A DNA stretch of 64,000 bases from Symbiodinium natans (taxonomy: Eukaryota > Sar > Dinophyceae > Suessiales > Symbiodiniaceae). A model generated the notes under the pieces. The model ran no database searches and had not been told where the DNA came from. It saw only the letters and a list, made by a program, of their open reading frames with translations. The translations under genes were made by a program, and so were the position numbers. The stretch lies in the NCBI GenBank assembly GCA_905221605.1, contig CAJNDS010000264.1, positions 35,001 to 99,000 on the forward strand. Direction: 5' to 3'. Below are positions 1 to 10,827 of this stretch, piece after piece. Every line of letters starts with the position of its first letter. Positions within the stretch are counted from its first letter, which is position 1.

Positions 1-44
1 CGAAGCCCGAAGCCCTTAGCCCTTGCGGGCTCTGAAAGTCTTTA

Positions 45-100
45 ACCTCTAAACCCTAAACCCTTAACCCTAAACCCTAAACCCTAAGCCCTAAACCAAC
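45..100. repeat. CCCTAAA interstitial telomere-type block
   Basis: Near-perfect CCCTAAA units on the plus strand. The block lies on the left (transcript-downstream) side of the minus-strand exon at 121-186, so it would be G-rich in the transcript. Confidence 0.9.
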
Positions 101-120
101 GCTCCAAACCCCCGGGCCGC

Positions 121-186
121 CTCAACTTGGGCAGCGTCCCCTGCTCCCGCAGCTGGAAGAACCGGCGCAGGGAATGGAGCGTGTGC
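121..186 (-). CDS. Exon of an unidentified minus-strand coiled-coil-like gene
   Basis: The minus strand reads HTLHSLRRFFQLREQGTLPK in an open frame. It starts after a CTGCAG|G acceptor preceded by a CCCCTCAAA-type pyrimidine-rich repeat and ends at a possible GC donor (AG|GCGGCC). The peptide is rich in Leu and charged residues. The exon is flanked by G-rich repeats on its right and C-rich repeats on its left, as are many exons in this window. The product is unknown and the exon is inferred from splice signals and composition only. Confidence 0.45.
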
Positions 187-191
187 CTGCA

Positions 192-298
192 GAGGGTTTG
201 AGGGGTTTGAGGGGTTTGAGGGGTTTGAGGGGTTTGAGGGGTTTGCGGGGTTTGAGGGGTTTGAGGGGTTTGAGGGGTTTGAGGGGTTTGAGGGGTTG
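192..298. repeat. TTTGAGGGG minisatellite, about 12 units
   Basis: A run of 9-bp TTTGAGGGG units, a lengthened telomere-type variant. It is open in all frames and gives spurious Asn-Pro-Ser repeat translations. It abuts the acceptor of the exon at 121-186. Confidence 0.92.
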
Positions 299-1289
299 AG
301 GTTTTCAGCCTCTATGGATTTTCTCCAGGACTTTTGGGCTTTTCGGGGCTTTTGGCCTTTAAGGCTAGGCGCTAGACGCGAGGTTCTCGCGTCCACCCTT
401 TGCTTTGCGCGGGTGTGTGGACGCAGAACTACCCGGCAGCCATTCCGTTGCTCGAAATAGCTGCGAAGGCCCATCAATGGCGAAGCTTTTTGGAGAATCA
501 AATGATCCATATAGAACTACTGCTACTGCGCGGCGTCCCTGAACCCTAAGACCCCCTGGAACCGTAAAGAACCCTCCTGGAACCCCTCCCTAAAAACCCT
601 GACTCTGCCTCTGGGGGTCTCGCCGGTTGTTCTTGCCCTCTGCCCTGGTCCGAAGAAACTGGTATGGAGCTTTGGGGGTTCGGAGGTTCTCGGGTGGAGG
701 GCTTGAGGGTTTTGGGCTTAGGGTTTGAGGGGCCAACGTGTGAGATGGCCATGCGAGCTGACAGGCACGAAACCAAAACCCAGGAGAGAAGCAAGACGTG
801 GGCAGCTCCCTGCATGGTTGCTCCTTCCTGGGCACCCTAAATAGAATGGTCCGCATCACAAGAATTTGAAGCCCGAAAGAGAGACTCATGTTTAATATCA
901 GCAGGGTCCCCAGGGTTCAAGCTGGGCTTAAAACCCCCGGAAGCACCAAAAGGCAAACACTCAACTACCCAACTCAAAGCCCAAGAGCCCGAAAATCCAG
1001 CAACCCTCCAGGTCATTCCCTAAACCCGAAACCCGGCCGGATTTGGCTCTGATTTTCGGGGCTAACCCGGGTTCGCGAGGGGGGACCGGTGCGCGTTGAA
1101 ATTGCCTGAGATAGAGCCTCACCAAGACCTAAGACCCACATGCCCTGCGAGACGTCGAGTCCCAGGCTCACAGAAGCCCCACCACTGCCTGTGGCGCCAG
1201 GTGGATGTAGTCATGTAGTCTGCTCCCCCTCAAAGGGGTCCATCTATGAACATTTTTTGAACTCTTCAAACTCTTCCTTCTGCGGGTTC

Positions 1290-1423
1290 AGGCATTAAGA
1301 GCAGCCTATAGAGCTGGCTTGTGAGCGCCGAAACTGCTTCGGGCGCTCGGGCTTTTGGATCTTTGCCTGGATCCTGGACAGCTGAGATGGCGACTGCCGG
1401 CCTTCCTCACTTTCACGCTGCAC
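1290..1423 (-). CDS. Possible exon, charged helical peptide
   Basis: After a CCGAG|GTG acceptor the minus strand reads VQRESEEGRQSPSQLSRIQ and stays open to about 1290. A GC donor after the final Gln could end it earlier, near 1367. Immediately to the right is a long TTCAGGG/TTTAGGG block, which is C-rich in the transcript. The product is unknown and the 3' limit uncertain. Confidence 0.35.
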
Positions 1424-1446
1424 CTCGGACGGGAAGGAGCCTCTCA

Positions 1447-1628
1447 TGGCCTAGGGTTTCGGAGGGTTTAGGAGGGTTTAGGAGGGTTTAGGGTTCAGGG
1501 TTCAGGGTTCAGGGTTCAGGGTTCAGGGTTCAGGGTTCAGGGTTCAGGGTTCAGGGTTCAGGGTTCAGGGTTCAGGGTTTAGGGTTTAGGGTTTAGGGTT
1601 TAGGGTTTAGGGTTTAGGGTTTAGGGTT
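1447..1628. repeat. Two-phase array: TTCAGGG then TTTAGGG
   Basis: After a few GGAGGGTTTA units come about 11 consecutive TTCAGGG units (from about 1490), then about 8 canonical TTTAGGG units (to about 1628). The variant is homogenised in its own block rather than scattered. Confidence 0.93.
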
Positions 1629-1705
1629 TTACCCCTGACCCCAAACCCCCAAACCCTAAACCCCAAACCCTAAACCCCAAGCACCCCATGTCTGACCAAT
1701 GGCAC

Positions 1706-1747
1706 CTGCTTGACCTTCTTGACCAAGGTGGCGTGCTCATCGGGATC
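1706..1747 (-). CDS. Exon of an unidentified minus-strand gene
   Basis: Fourteen codons reading DPDEHATLVKKVKQ between an AG|G acceptor and a CAG|GTGCC donor, phase 0 at both ends. G-rich repeats follow in the transcript direction (plus 1631-1680 is CCCTAAA/CCCCAAA). The product is unknown. Confidence 0.45.
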
Positions 1748-1939
1748 CTCTCCATTTGAAGTTCGGGGATTCAGGTGCCCCAAACCCTAAATCCTAAATG
1801 CTCAACCCTAAACCCTAAACTCTAGGCCCTAGAGTCTAGGGGTGGGGGGAAGTTTGAGGTTTGGGGAAGTTTGGGGTGTTCAGGTCATCCCAGACATGGG
1901 GGCCTGAGGACCTCAGGGCATGCTTCCGCCTTGACTTGA

Positions 1940-2200
1940 GGGGTTTGGGTTTAGGGTTTCGGGTTTCGGGTTTAGGGTTGAGGGTTTAGGGTTGAGAGCC
2001 TATAATTACAAAATTGTGGTGCTAGCGACCGCCGCCCCCTGAACGGGCCGGACCCTTGCAGCATTTTGCGACGCAAATGCCAAGTCTGCAGATGGGGGCT
2101 GACCTGAACTGCCCTCTATTGTGATAGCCTAGCCCCCTAAACCCTAAACCCTAAACCCTAAGCCCTAAGCCCTAAACCCCAGGAGCCCCTGGACCCCAGT
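1940..2200. repeat. Opposed TTTAGGG and CCCTAAA blocks
   Basis: Degenerate TTTAGGG at about 1940-2000 and CCCTAAA at 2137-2190 are separated by about 130 bp of single-copy sequence. A C-tract follows at about 2211. Confidence 0.85.
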
Positions 2201-2223
2201 TTAGGGCAACCCCCCCCCGCAGC

Positions 2224-2279
2224 TCGTAGCAAACTCGCCGGAGCTCATCGCTCGCGCAGCCGGGCCGGGAAAAGCGCCG
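2224..2279 (-). CDS. Possible exon, Cys/Arg-rich peptide
   Basis: The minus strand reads RRFSRPGCASDELRRVCYE after a CAAAG| acceptor, with a possible GC donor at the end. CCCTAAA units on the plus strand lie directly to its left. The product is unknown. Confidence 0.35.
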
Positions 2280-2299
2280 CTTTGACGCCGATGGCCCCT

Positions 2300-3000
2300 G
2301 AGTCGATAAGGGGAAGAGAAGGGGCTGAATGCCCATTTATATCTATATATAGAAATATACATATATATATATATGAGCCTGAGACCTTTCGGGTTCTTTT
2401 GGCTTAGTTTTTACAGAACTATTAAAAAAAATATATATATACATCTAACTTAATATTAATGTCATGAGTGAATAGAATGGTTCTCTGATATTGGGGCTGT
2501 AATGAACCTGAAACTGAAAGACTCAGGGTCTTACGGGGCGTAGGGATTCAGGGCCGCTGGGAAGGTTCTGGGCAGTGGGCTCGTGAGCTTCAGAGAGGAC
2601 ATAGAACAGAATGAAACTTCAGAAGGAGTTAAGGCACCCTCCTAGGGGTTAAGGAGAGATGGGGAAACCGAATGGGTTTAGGAACCTCGCGCGCCCAACC
2701 CTTTATCTTTTTCACACAAAAAAAAGCTTGAGGCCCCGAGTGGGTACCTCGCAGAAATCCACCCCTCCTGTGCCACTGGCCTAGCCCAGGCTCCAATCTT
2801 TTTATGTGTCCTAAAGTTAATCGTGTTTTCTCCTTATCATTCAGGTGTTCATTCATAAAATACTTATCCTCTTGTCTAACTTTAAACCCTACACCATATC
2901 TGGCTGATGACCTCACCATTGCCGTGTGCTCGAAACAAAACCTCAAGATTATGAAGAGGCTGCCGTTGGTTTTGAGTAAAGGCTTTGATTTTGAGAGACC
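2300..3000. other. Non-coding AT-rich stretch with TA microsatellites
   Basis: TATA microsatellites lie at about 2340-2375 and 2425-2445. Short open frames on both strands (2629-2946 minus, 2804-3022 plus) overlap each other and show no recognisable domain, so I treat the region as non-coding. Confidence 0.5.
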
Positions 3001-3006
3001 CAGGTT

Positions 3007-3135
3007 TAGGTTTAGGGTTTAGGGTTGAGGGTTTAGGGTTTAGGGTTTATGGTTCAAGGTTTAGGGTTTACAGTTTAGGGTTTGGGGTTTAAGATTTAGG
3101 GTTTAGAGTTTAGGGTTTAGCTAAACCCTAGACCC
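3007..3135. repeat. TTTAGGG array ending in a head-to-head palindrome
   Basis: Degenerate TTTAGGG units run up to 3120, where the orientation flips to CTAAACCCT. The junction is a perfect 20-bp palindrome at 3111-3130. Confidence 0.9.
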
Positions 3136-3307
3136 TGAACTCCAGGCCCCTAAACCCTGAGCTAGACGGCGGCGTGCTCAGAAGCATTGAACAAGAAGCC
3201 AGGCCGCGCTTCTCATGCTGTTCAAACCGCTTGGCTTAAGCGCCAGCTTTCCTAGAACTCAGGAATCACCTAGGAAAACGACACGGGCACCCTTTTGAGT
3301 TTCAAGT
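3119..3307. repeat. Direct repeat, copy 1 of a ~190-bp unit
   Basis: This segment contains 'AGACGGCGGC', 'GCCGCGCTTCTCATGCTG' and 'CACCTAGGAAAACGACACGG'. It recurs with scattered differences at 3443-3650. Both copies are preceded by a telomere-type head-to-head junction. Confidence 0.85.
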
Positions 3308-3329
3308 ACTTAAATGAAATTATAGGGTT

Positions 3330-3475
3330 TGAGGTTTAGAGTTTAGAGTTTAGGATTTAAGGTGCATGGTTTCGAGTTTAGGGTTTTGAATTGAGGGTGG
3401 AGGGTTTAGGGTTTAAGGTTTACGGTTTATGGTTTAAGGTTTAGCTAAACTCTAAAACCTGAACTCCAAGCCCCT
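3330..3475. repeat. Degenerate TTTAGGG array with second head-to-head junction
   Basis: Highly diverged TTTAGGG units flip to CTAAAC at 3444/3445, with a 12-bp palindrome at the junction. Confidence 0.8.
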
Positions 3476-3650
3476 AAACCCTGAGTCAGACGGCGGCATT
3501 CTCACAAGCACTGAAGAAGCAACCAGGCCGCGCTTCTCATGCTGCTCAAACCGCTCGGCTTAAACGCCAGCTTGCCTGGGCCTAGAACCGATGAGTCACC
3601 TAGGAAAACGACACGGGCGCTCTTTTAAGCTGCAAAAGAGTTCAGGGTAG
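3443..3650. repeat. Direct repeat, copy 2 of the ~190-bp unit
   Basis: Second copy of the unit at 3119-3307, about 325 bp downstream, with small indels. The spacing indicates duplication of a unit that included its adjoining telomere-type tract. Confidence 0.85.
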
Positions 3651-3889
3651 AATTATAAGGTTTCCCCAAACCCTGAACCCTCTTCAGAGACGACACACCG
3701 GTATCTCTGAACCAACCAACCAAGCAACCAATCAACCAAAACCCTAAACCGTAAACCTAAACCCCAAACCCTAAACCCCAAGCCCTAAAACCTGAACCCT
3801 CTTGTTTCACACCTTGGCATCTCATGAGCGGATGAATTTGAATGGAGAACGACTCACTCACTTTCTAATTTCATTTTCTGCAAATTATC

Positions 3890-4900
3890 TGCGTTTGCGT
3901 AAGATTCCTATCAACACATGGCTTCATGTCTCCGAATTCAAGTTTCAGAGAGTTTTGTCTTGGTGAGGCCCAAATTGTGATGACCACGCTCACGTGCTAC
4001 GAATGCGAGGTCGCGGGTTTCGGATTTACGGATCTGCAGCATCTGGTTTCGGACAGCACAAGTCTTTCGGCTGCGCTTGCGTAGGATTGCTATCAACATG
4101 GCTTCAGTTCTAGAATTCAAGCTTCAGAGATTCTACTGTACATTGGTCAGGCCTAAATTGTTATTTCCACGCTCACGTGCCACGAATGTGAAGTCGCTGG
4201 TTTTGTAGTCAGAGATCCGAAGCATTTGAATTCGGACAGCACACACCTTTCGGCTGCGCTTGCACATCATATTCCACAATTCAAGCTTTAGAGATTCTAC
4301 TGTACCTCGGTCAGACTCAAATTGTTCTTACCATAATCACGCGCCAAGAATGTGTGGTCGCGAGTTTTGGATTTAAGAATCTGCAGCATCTGGTTTCGGA
4401 CAGCCCGCATTTCGGCTGCGCTTGCATAGGATTGCTATCAACACATGGCTTCCTGTCCCAGAGTTCAGGCTTCAGAGATTCTACTGTACCTCGGTGAGGC
4501 CCAAATTCTTATTACCACGCTCACGTGCCACGAATGTGTAGTCGCGGGTTTATGATTTAGACATCCGAAGCATCTGAATTCGGACAGCACACACCTTTCG
4601 GCTGCTGTTGCATACGATTGCTGTCAACACATGGCTCATGTCCCAGAATTCATGCTTCCGAGAGTCCACTGTACTTGGGTGAGGCTCAAATTGTTATTAG
4701 AACGCTCACGTGCCACGACTATGATATCGCGGGTTTCGGATTTAGCGGTCCCCAAGCAGTAGGTTTCGGAAAGCACACACCTTTCGGCTGCGCTTACGTA
4801 GGATTGCTATAAACACATGGCTTCATATACTAGAATTCAGGCTTCCGAGAGTCTACTGTACATGGGTGAGGCTCAAATTGTTATCATAACGCTCACGTGC
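3890..4900. repeat. Tandem array of a ~180-bp unit, about 5.5 copies
   Basis: The anchor 'ATCAACACATGGC' or a variant recurs near 3910, 4092, 4437, 4623 and 4809, with a truncated copy near 4265, a period of about 172-186 bp. Each unit also carries 'CACGCTCACGTGCCACGAAT' and 'CTTTCGGCTGCGCTTGC'. Diverged copies; no coding function seen. Confidence 0.9.
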
Positions 4901-5228
4901 CCAGCCGCAGATGAAACTATTAAGAATGATTGTGATCTGGAGTGAAGAAAAAACAATAAAAAACATATTTTTCAACATAAGCAGTTAGAAAAAAGTATAG
5001 ATTTCAACTGCCACTAGCCTGGAGAGGGGTACGTGCAGGTAACAGTATCTTCTGCTTCATCCTTTCTCGTTTTGCAATCTTCTTAGCTTCGCTACAGGTT
5101 CAGCTTAGAGAGGCGTGTACAATTATTTAGTATGGTGGTCCAGTGATAGAAACGACGAAGAGAAGACAGTATTTTGATTGAAAAAAATAAAGTGGTGCAT
5201 TGAGTACGATTTGATATTTAGTCACACA

Positions 5229-5464
5229 AAACAAAATAAACATTCATCGGCTCAGAAAAACCCTAAACCAGAACCCCACACCTAGGAGCCTGCACAGGCT
5301 GAAGCTTCTGGAGGCTTGGTGTTTCGGGTCTATGTAGATCATGTTTGCAAAATAAACATTCATTGCCTTATAAAAACTCTAAACCAGAATCCCACACCTA
5401 GGAGCCTGCACAAGCTGAAGCTTCTGCAAGCTTGGTGTTTTGGGTCTCCGTAGATCATGTTTGC
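5229..5464. repeat. Direct repeat of ~118 bp, two copies
   Basis: 'AAATAAACATTCAT' through 'GTAGATCATGTTTGCA' occurs at 5229-5347 and again at 5348-5464. Confidence 0.88.
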
Positions 5465-5499
5465 AGAAATATATCTAATTTACTAAAAAAATATCTCAA

Positions 5500-8060
5500 C
5501 GGCAACATGAAGATGTTAATCTTTGTTGTTTGAAGCAAACGAAGGCGCGATGTCGCAGAGGCGCTTATCACTTGCGCTGGGTCCACTGTATACAAAGCAT
5601 CAGAAGAAAATATGTGAATAGATCACTGTCTCCGTAGAACATATACAAAGCAACAAGTTAAGCTTTACATCACGCAATGTCGAGGACCCAGCGTCTTCTG
5701 TGCTGATTGCGCGTACGATGCCACCGGGCAATGAAGCCCGGTGGGGCTGGTGGGGCCACAGCATAAGAACCAAAAACGCAGAATTCCTCAGTGCCGGCGG
5801 TTAGCAGCACGACCTGACAAGGCGATTCGAAGAAAATAAACTTCAACTTAACAAGCCAGACGCCTGAGTGTTGACCAGAAGCAGCCTAGAATCTTTAGGT
5901 ATGAGTTTAAGCTTCTGGCCAAGCCATAGAAATGGAACGCCGACAGCCTAAAAAAAACTTCAACAGCTTAAAACATAATATCGATCAAGCAAAAGTCAGG
6001 TCCGGACGATTTCCTGCTCCACCTGCCAAGCAAGAGTATGCAAGATCCATGAGATTAAGAGAATGCATCCGCAATAAGTAAATAAAAAACACGACAATGT
6101 CACTGTCACATAGTTTGCACATGTACACCTGTGTGTTTACATTTAGACAACACTTTAATTTAACTACTTAAAGTTGTCATATATCTTAAACAATTGCCAT
6201 TTTTATTGTCATTTTAACAATCATTGCCGTAAGAATAACATGATTTACAAGACATAGAAGAACAAAGTCTTAAGCACGGTCTATATCCTGACGCCTGTTC
6301 TTCGGCAGGAGGAGGGTTCTGGTCGCCGGCGATCAAAAAGCCTCTTCGAAACAATACTACATGCAATTACACACGCAAAGTAGACGCGAGTCTAAGAATC
6401 TGACCGTTGTCGCCCAGCACCTGATGTACGCTTAACGTGGAAGGTTTCCAAATAAAAAGAAGAAAAACCTCTTGACTCCGTAACACATAATGCTCGAAGC
6501 AGGAGATGCTAACAATGCTATTTCTTAAGGTCTTTGTCGAAGTCCGTTTGCAACTAAAATATCTGCACGCCTGCAACAATACGATAACATGAAGTTCACT
6601 TAGCTTACAGTAGAAATGTCAATAAAAACATGTCCGGCCTGGTCGTCGAGCCAGAATTCAAGAACCTAAATTGCAAGAAAGAAACAAAAGCACAAAACAT
6701 GCTTTTATCGAGCGCCCACGACTAGATTCTTAAAAGTAATCTGCCTCGGCTTCCATGAATCTGCCGAAATCATTATCGTTCGGAGGCGCACCTGATCTGA
6801 AAATATTCCATATTCAGCTGAAGCTCCAAGAATAAATAAATCTGAGTTCCTCGCCGGTGTCGATCCAAACCTGCTAGAAGCTTAGCATCATTATATGCAA
6901 AATAAAAATGCATGCATCACGCTTGAGAGCACGACCTGGTCCTCCATCAGGAGGTCATTAACCTGAGCAGGATAAACGACAAAGCTTCACAACAGATCAA
7001 GCTGTAGAAGTCAAATGTGTTATTATGCATCTGCACTATGCTGTCCGGCGTCCTGCAAAGCACAAAACATGCTTTTATCGAGCGCACAAGACTAGTTTCA
7101 TAAAACTAATCTGCCTCGGCTTCCAGGAATCTGCCGAAATCATCAGCGTTCGGAGGCGCACCTGATCTGAAAATATTATATATTCAGCTGAAGCTCCAAG
7201 AATAATTAAATCTGAGTTCCTATAATTGAATTCTTGAGCCCACTCAATTTACTCAATTATTTAAATGATTCTTATAATTAATATATAAAGAAAAAACAGT
7301 GGCAACACAGTACATAAAGGTCCCTCTCTCATATATATATATATATATACATACATACATACATATGTTTTTTAATTTATATCTATATTTGTTTATGTTT
7401 TTTTAATATCTATTTATGTTTATATATATATATATATGAGCCCGCAACCTTTAAGGTCTATTTTGTCTTGTGCTTTCCTTTACTACAACAAAGACCTAGT
7501 CTAAATACATATATAAATATTATTATATGTGTAAGAATATGCACAGGGACGAGACGACGCACATATCTACCTTTTTTTTTGCTGTCAAACAGGTGGGTGG
7601 GCAAGAAAAAAGTTTTTGCAAGTCGAGTTTTGGATAAGACTTGAACTAAAACATTGCCAGCGCAAAGTATTTAGTATGATACATATACACGCAAGCCCGC
7701 CCAAGCTCGGAACATGGTGTAGACAAAAAACATAAAACACTACTAGTCTTTAAGTAAGAAAACAAGACCGCAGTTACATGCTTCGTTCTGAGGTGGTTAT
7801 TATTAATGTATTTTTTTGGGCTACGTAGAGTAGGTAGTCAGTATTTATTATCAAAACGTCTACGCAACATAATTAAGAAAACAAGTAAAAATATACGAGT
7901 ACTGTGTGCGTGAATAACATAAACGCCTCGCATCAATAAATAAATAAATATATAGAACTATAAGACCGAAATATGCAAATCATTGCAGTTACTTCAATAA
8001 CACGAAAGTACACTGTTGAAAACGTGATGAAGATACTAATTTAAGAAATAAAAACAAAAC
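5500..8060. other. Gene-free AT-rich stretch with dispersed direct repeats
   Basis: No frame with recognisable coding features. A perfect 9-bp hairpin (CCACCGGGC, 6-nt loop, GCCCGGTGG) lies at 5721-5744. A ~170-bp unit containing 'CACAAAACATGCTTTTATCG' is present at about 6690-6865 and 7058-7228. TA/ATAC microsatellites lie at about 7330-7440. Confidence 0.6.
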
Positions 8061-8081
8061 GTAGCAACGCGGCAAGGCGGG

Positions 8082-8275
8082 ATGTGGCGGTGCGTACTCC
8101 GGGAAAAATGAAGAGATATCTGCTCACAGTATTCTCGTATTCTCGGCATGCATTGATTGATTTTGTTTACACAAGTAACACAATAACGAGATTACACATT
8201 AGTGGGAGGCGGCGCGGCGCACTCCGAATATAATGAAGACATAGTGGCTCGCAGTATGCTCGTATCCTCGGCTCG
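8082..8275. repeat. Pair of ~70-bp diverged direct repeats
   Basis: The segments at 8082-8150 and 8208-8275 align (GTACTCCG or CACTCCG through CTCGTATTCTCGG or CTCGTATCCTCGG). They lie just outside the 3' end of the left element copy. Confidence 0.6.
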
Positions 8276-8766
8276 AATTAATTGCTTTTATTTGGATAAG
8301 TTCACACGTGTACGATGAGAGATGAACGGTATCTCTGCGACGCATGCCGAGACTAAGGAATATATGTCCATGTATATAGATTGAATTTTCGCACGACGCT
8401 GGAAAATTATTGCAAGCTTTCATTAATGCTATTAACACCTCAACCAGCAGAAAAAATCAGTTGCGAATGTTGTCTACTACTGACTAGCAGATTTTCATTA
8501 CTTGAACCATTCATGTTGTTAGAAAGAAAATAAATCAATTTCAAGCTGGAAAAAAAACGTATCATTGGTGTTTCCGCTGTTATGATGATTGCACCACGTT
8601 CACGTGGCGCGTAAGAGTAATACAACCATTTCCTTAGCACGCATGACTGTGACGCAAGCTTGCTGTTCTTGTTATAAACCAGCACAGCAACATGTAAGTC
8701 TCTTTTTATTTGCGCACGCAGGAATCCTGCCGCGGGAAGATCAAGTCCGCGACTGTAAGTCATAGC

Positions 8767-9559
8767 TTACGACTTACTCTTCACACCAGAGCTACGCAAT
8801 GTGTGGTGCCGGATGACCCGAAGAGGAGTTCTTTTCACCTTGCGGACCTTACTGCCTTGGGCAGCTGGTCGCTTTTTGACCCAAGCCCTCACCAAAGCAG
8901 CTTCATTTTGACGAGCTTTGACAAGAGGCAAATCGGCCTTCTTCTGTCTGCCAGAAGTGTTTTGTTCGGAGCACCACGTCATCCAATCATCATCCGACCA
9001 AATGGAATTACTAGCCGCTTTGCTTAACAACACAGTCTCTGACACAATGTGTGCCAAAGGAAAGTGCGTGGCAAGGTAATGAGCAGACACTTTTATGTAA
9101 CGATAGTATCGGAGCTTCAATGCTAAAGTGGAGCGATGAAGCGTGTTCGTGCTTCTCGACCACGAATTAATCTCCGCGTGCAGGGCCTCATTGCCAGAAG
9201 TCCCGCTGGGCAAGAAATGCAGCTGCTGTCTAGGTAATGCACGACGCACTCGAACATTGTTTAGCAACCATTCCAGCCTATCCGGCGCGCACGCAGCAAA
9301 CAGGATCTTGTAGATTTCCTTGTTGGGTCCTGCCGCTTTGCGCGCGACCTCACGCGAGTATCGCGAACAGACGGCAGCAACCCCTTGGATGAACTCCAGT
9401 CTACTGCGCAGCGGCGTCTCGCAATCCATTCCTCCCAGGACTGCATTTGTTTCTTCGGCAGGCATATCCATCGACAAAATCATGTCCCTATACTTTGCTT
9501 CTGCTTCATCTAAAGGTCTGGACATGTCGCCGTCGTACAAGGTCATCTGCAGCCTCAGA
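8767..9559 (-). pseudogene. DDE transposase, C-terminal part (left element copy)
   Basis: An open frame on the minus strand, ending at 8767, carries the C-terminal half of the transposase. It contains 'TSGNEALHAEIN' with the probable third catalytic Glu, resembling the T/S-x-N-x-x-E region of Mutator/ISL3-like transposases, then a basic tail ending GVKSKS. It matches the right copy (16329-16849) closely, with differences such as Lys for Glu in YRYIK. The N-terminal half was separated from it by an inversion whose breakpoint is at 9559/9560, so this copy cannot make the whole enzyme. The right copy is interrupted by a gap, so this is the only view in the window of the transposase C-terminus. 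Confidence 0.8.
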
Positions 9560-9573
9560 ACGACGAAGGAAAC

Positions 9574-10134
9574 ACACTGTTTTCCTTGTCCCCATCGAGG
9601 ATCGAGTTTGACTCCGAAGACCGCCCATTTGTGTCGGACAATATTTTACATTGTCTGGAGACAGAAGTCAAAGAGGTAAGCAGCAATCTGGCAGCTCGCG
9701 CGAAAACAAACAACGGAAGACGAACATGTCCCTTCTGTCCCTTTCGATCGTTTAGCCGACTTTCATCCCTGAGAACCCATATCACCAAACATCATCGCTT
9801 CGAACGTCAGTTCATTCCTTCAGGAAGCAAGCAAGTAAAGGTTGTGCTGGCACTGTACAATCACGCTGCGTCGTCGCAATGTCGAGCAGAAGCACTTCTT
9901 CAGGAAAGCGCATGCATACTGCGGAATACTGTGGTGCCGCCGCTCTCAGCGTCTATCACTCACATCGACAAGCACATCCGACTGGTCTTCGATCGCACTG
10001 GCCCGATGTATGTCAATGTGAGTGCAGTTGGCGACTCGCTTCATGTGCGACGTGCTCGCAATCTGTATTACACACACACCTTCGCGGATCTCTTGCTGCA
10101 GGAGATGACGATGACTCATGCTCAAGAGCTTTAA
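9574..10134 (+). pseudogene. C2H2 zinc-finger part of the element, inverted
   Basis: It reads the same product as 17549-18145 (minus), with the finger CPFCPFRSFSRLSSLRTHIT continuing to KHH. In this copy the 5' part reads DDEGNTLFSLSPSRIEFDSE with two Gs where the right copy has three, which puts it in frame with the preceding large polyprotein. It is displaced by the inversion and therefore no longer follows that frame here. Confidence 0.75.
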
Positions 10135-10207
10135 GCTGCCTTAGCATTGTTTCTTTTGTATCTTAGTAGATACGCTCATAGAATACTGATGTTATTGTCT
10201 AAGCAAG

Positions 10208-10798
10208 GTGCGAAGCATATGGCCTCGCTGTCACATGGCAGCGCACCAGGCCGGTAACAAGCTGTCCACTTTGCTGCCGGCCGACGTCAAGCACTGGCTA
10301 CCCATGCTCGAGGACATCACTATATCACCTTCCTTCACGACAAGAATGAGTGTCATGACTGCTCATCTCGAAGCAGAGCATGAGTGGACATACATTAGCC
10401 TGGACGCCACGCTGAAAATATGCCTGAAGCTGAAGGGCCAGACATCGTACCGGGCCTCCGCGTCGGCTCGCAACGACGCCCCTTTCGGGGATCAGCTTGC
10501 GTGGAGACGCTTGCTAACGGTAAGGGGTCGTTCGGGAGCTGTTCTACTTCTTCAGCCTTTACAGACAGAGAAGTCAGAGCACGTGCTGGAAGCCTTGCAA
10601 GAAACTTTCACAGAGCGACAGCTCAGTTGTGTTGAGTATATAGCGACTGATAGTCCATCTGCAAAATTCTACTCGCTTGCAAAGTACACGTGCCCGAACT
10701 TAAAAGGCATGATGCTGGACCCCATCTGGCGATTGTCTACGAGTATGGGCACTGGAACAAGCGCACGCCCGGATCGAAAACTCTGCGAGGCATCCTGA
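10208..10798 (+). pseudogene. DDE transposase, N-terminal part, inverted and frameshifted
   Basis: It contains the first catalytic region (YISLDATLKI) and the second (YIATDSPSAKF). A 4-bp deletion at about 10724, relative to the right copy, shifts the frame directly after MMLDPI, just before the His of the D-x-x-H motif. The rest of the enzyme lies on the other strand at 8767-9559. The gene is therefore broken by both a frameshift and an inversion. Confidence 0.85.
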
Positions 10799-10827
10799 AG
10801 AAAACCTGCGCAGTCGACGATTCCGTG

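Larger units (their letters stand above)
9560..10827 (+). other. Inverted 1,268-bp segment of the left element copy
   Basis: This segment is the reverse complement of 16852-18124 in the right copy, while the sequence on both sides is colinear with the right copy. About 2 bp and 7 bp present in the right copy are missing at the two junctions. The right-copy order leaves longer open frames intact, so it is taken as ancestral. Confidence 0.88.

Noticed and set aside
91-510. Minus-strand frame rich in Asn-Pro-Ser
   Set aside because: Produced by the TTTGAGGGG minisatellite; only the small segment 121-186 looks like a real exon.
3890-4900. CRISPR array
   Set aside because: Units are ~180 bp, diverged along their whole length and lack the short repeat/unique spacer structure; the genome is eukaryotic.
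8100-8766. Terminal inverted repeat of the large element
   Set aside because: I compared this flank with sequences to the right of 24.9 kb and saw no convincing inverted match, so the element ends remain undefined.
10669-10827. Apparent C-terminal extension of the left-copy polyprotein
   Set aside because: It reads antisense through the inverted transposase beyond the inversion breakpoint and has no counterpart in the right copy.
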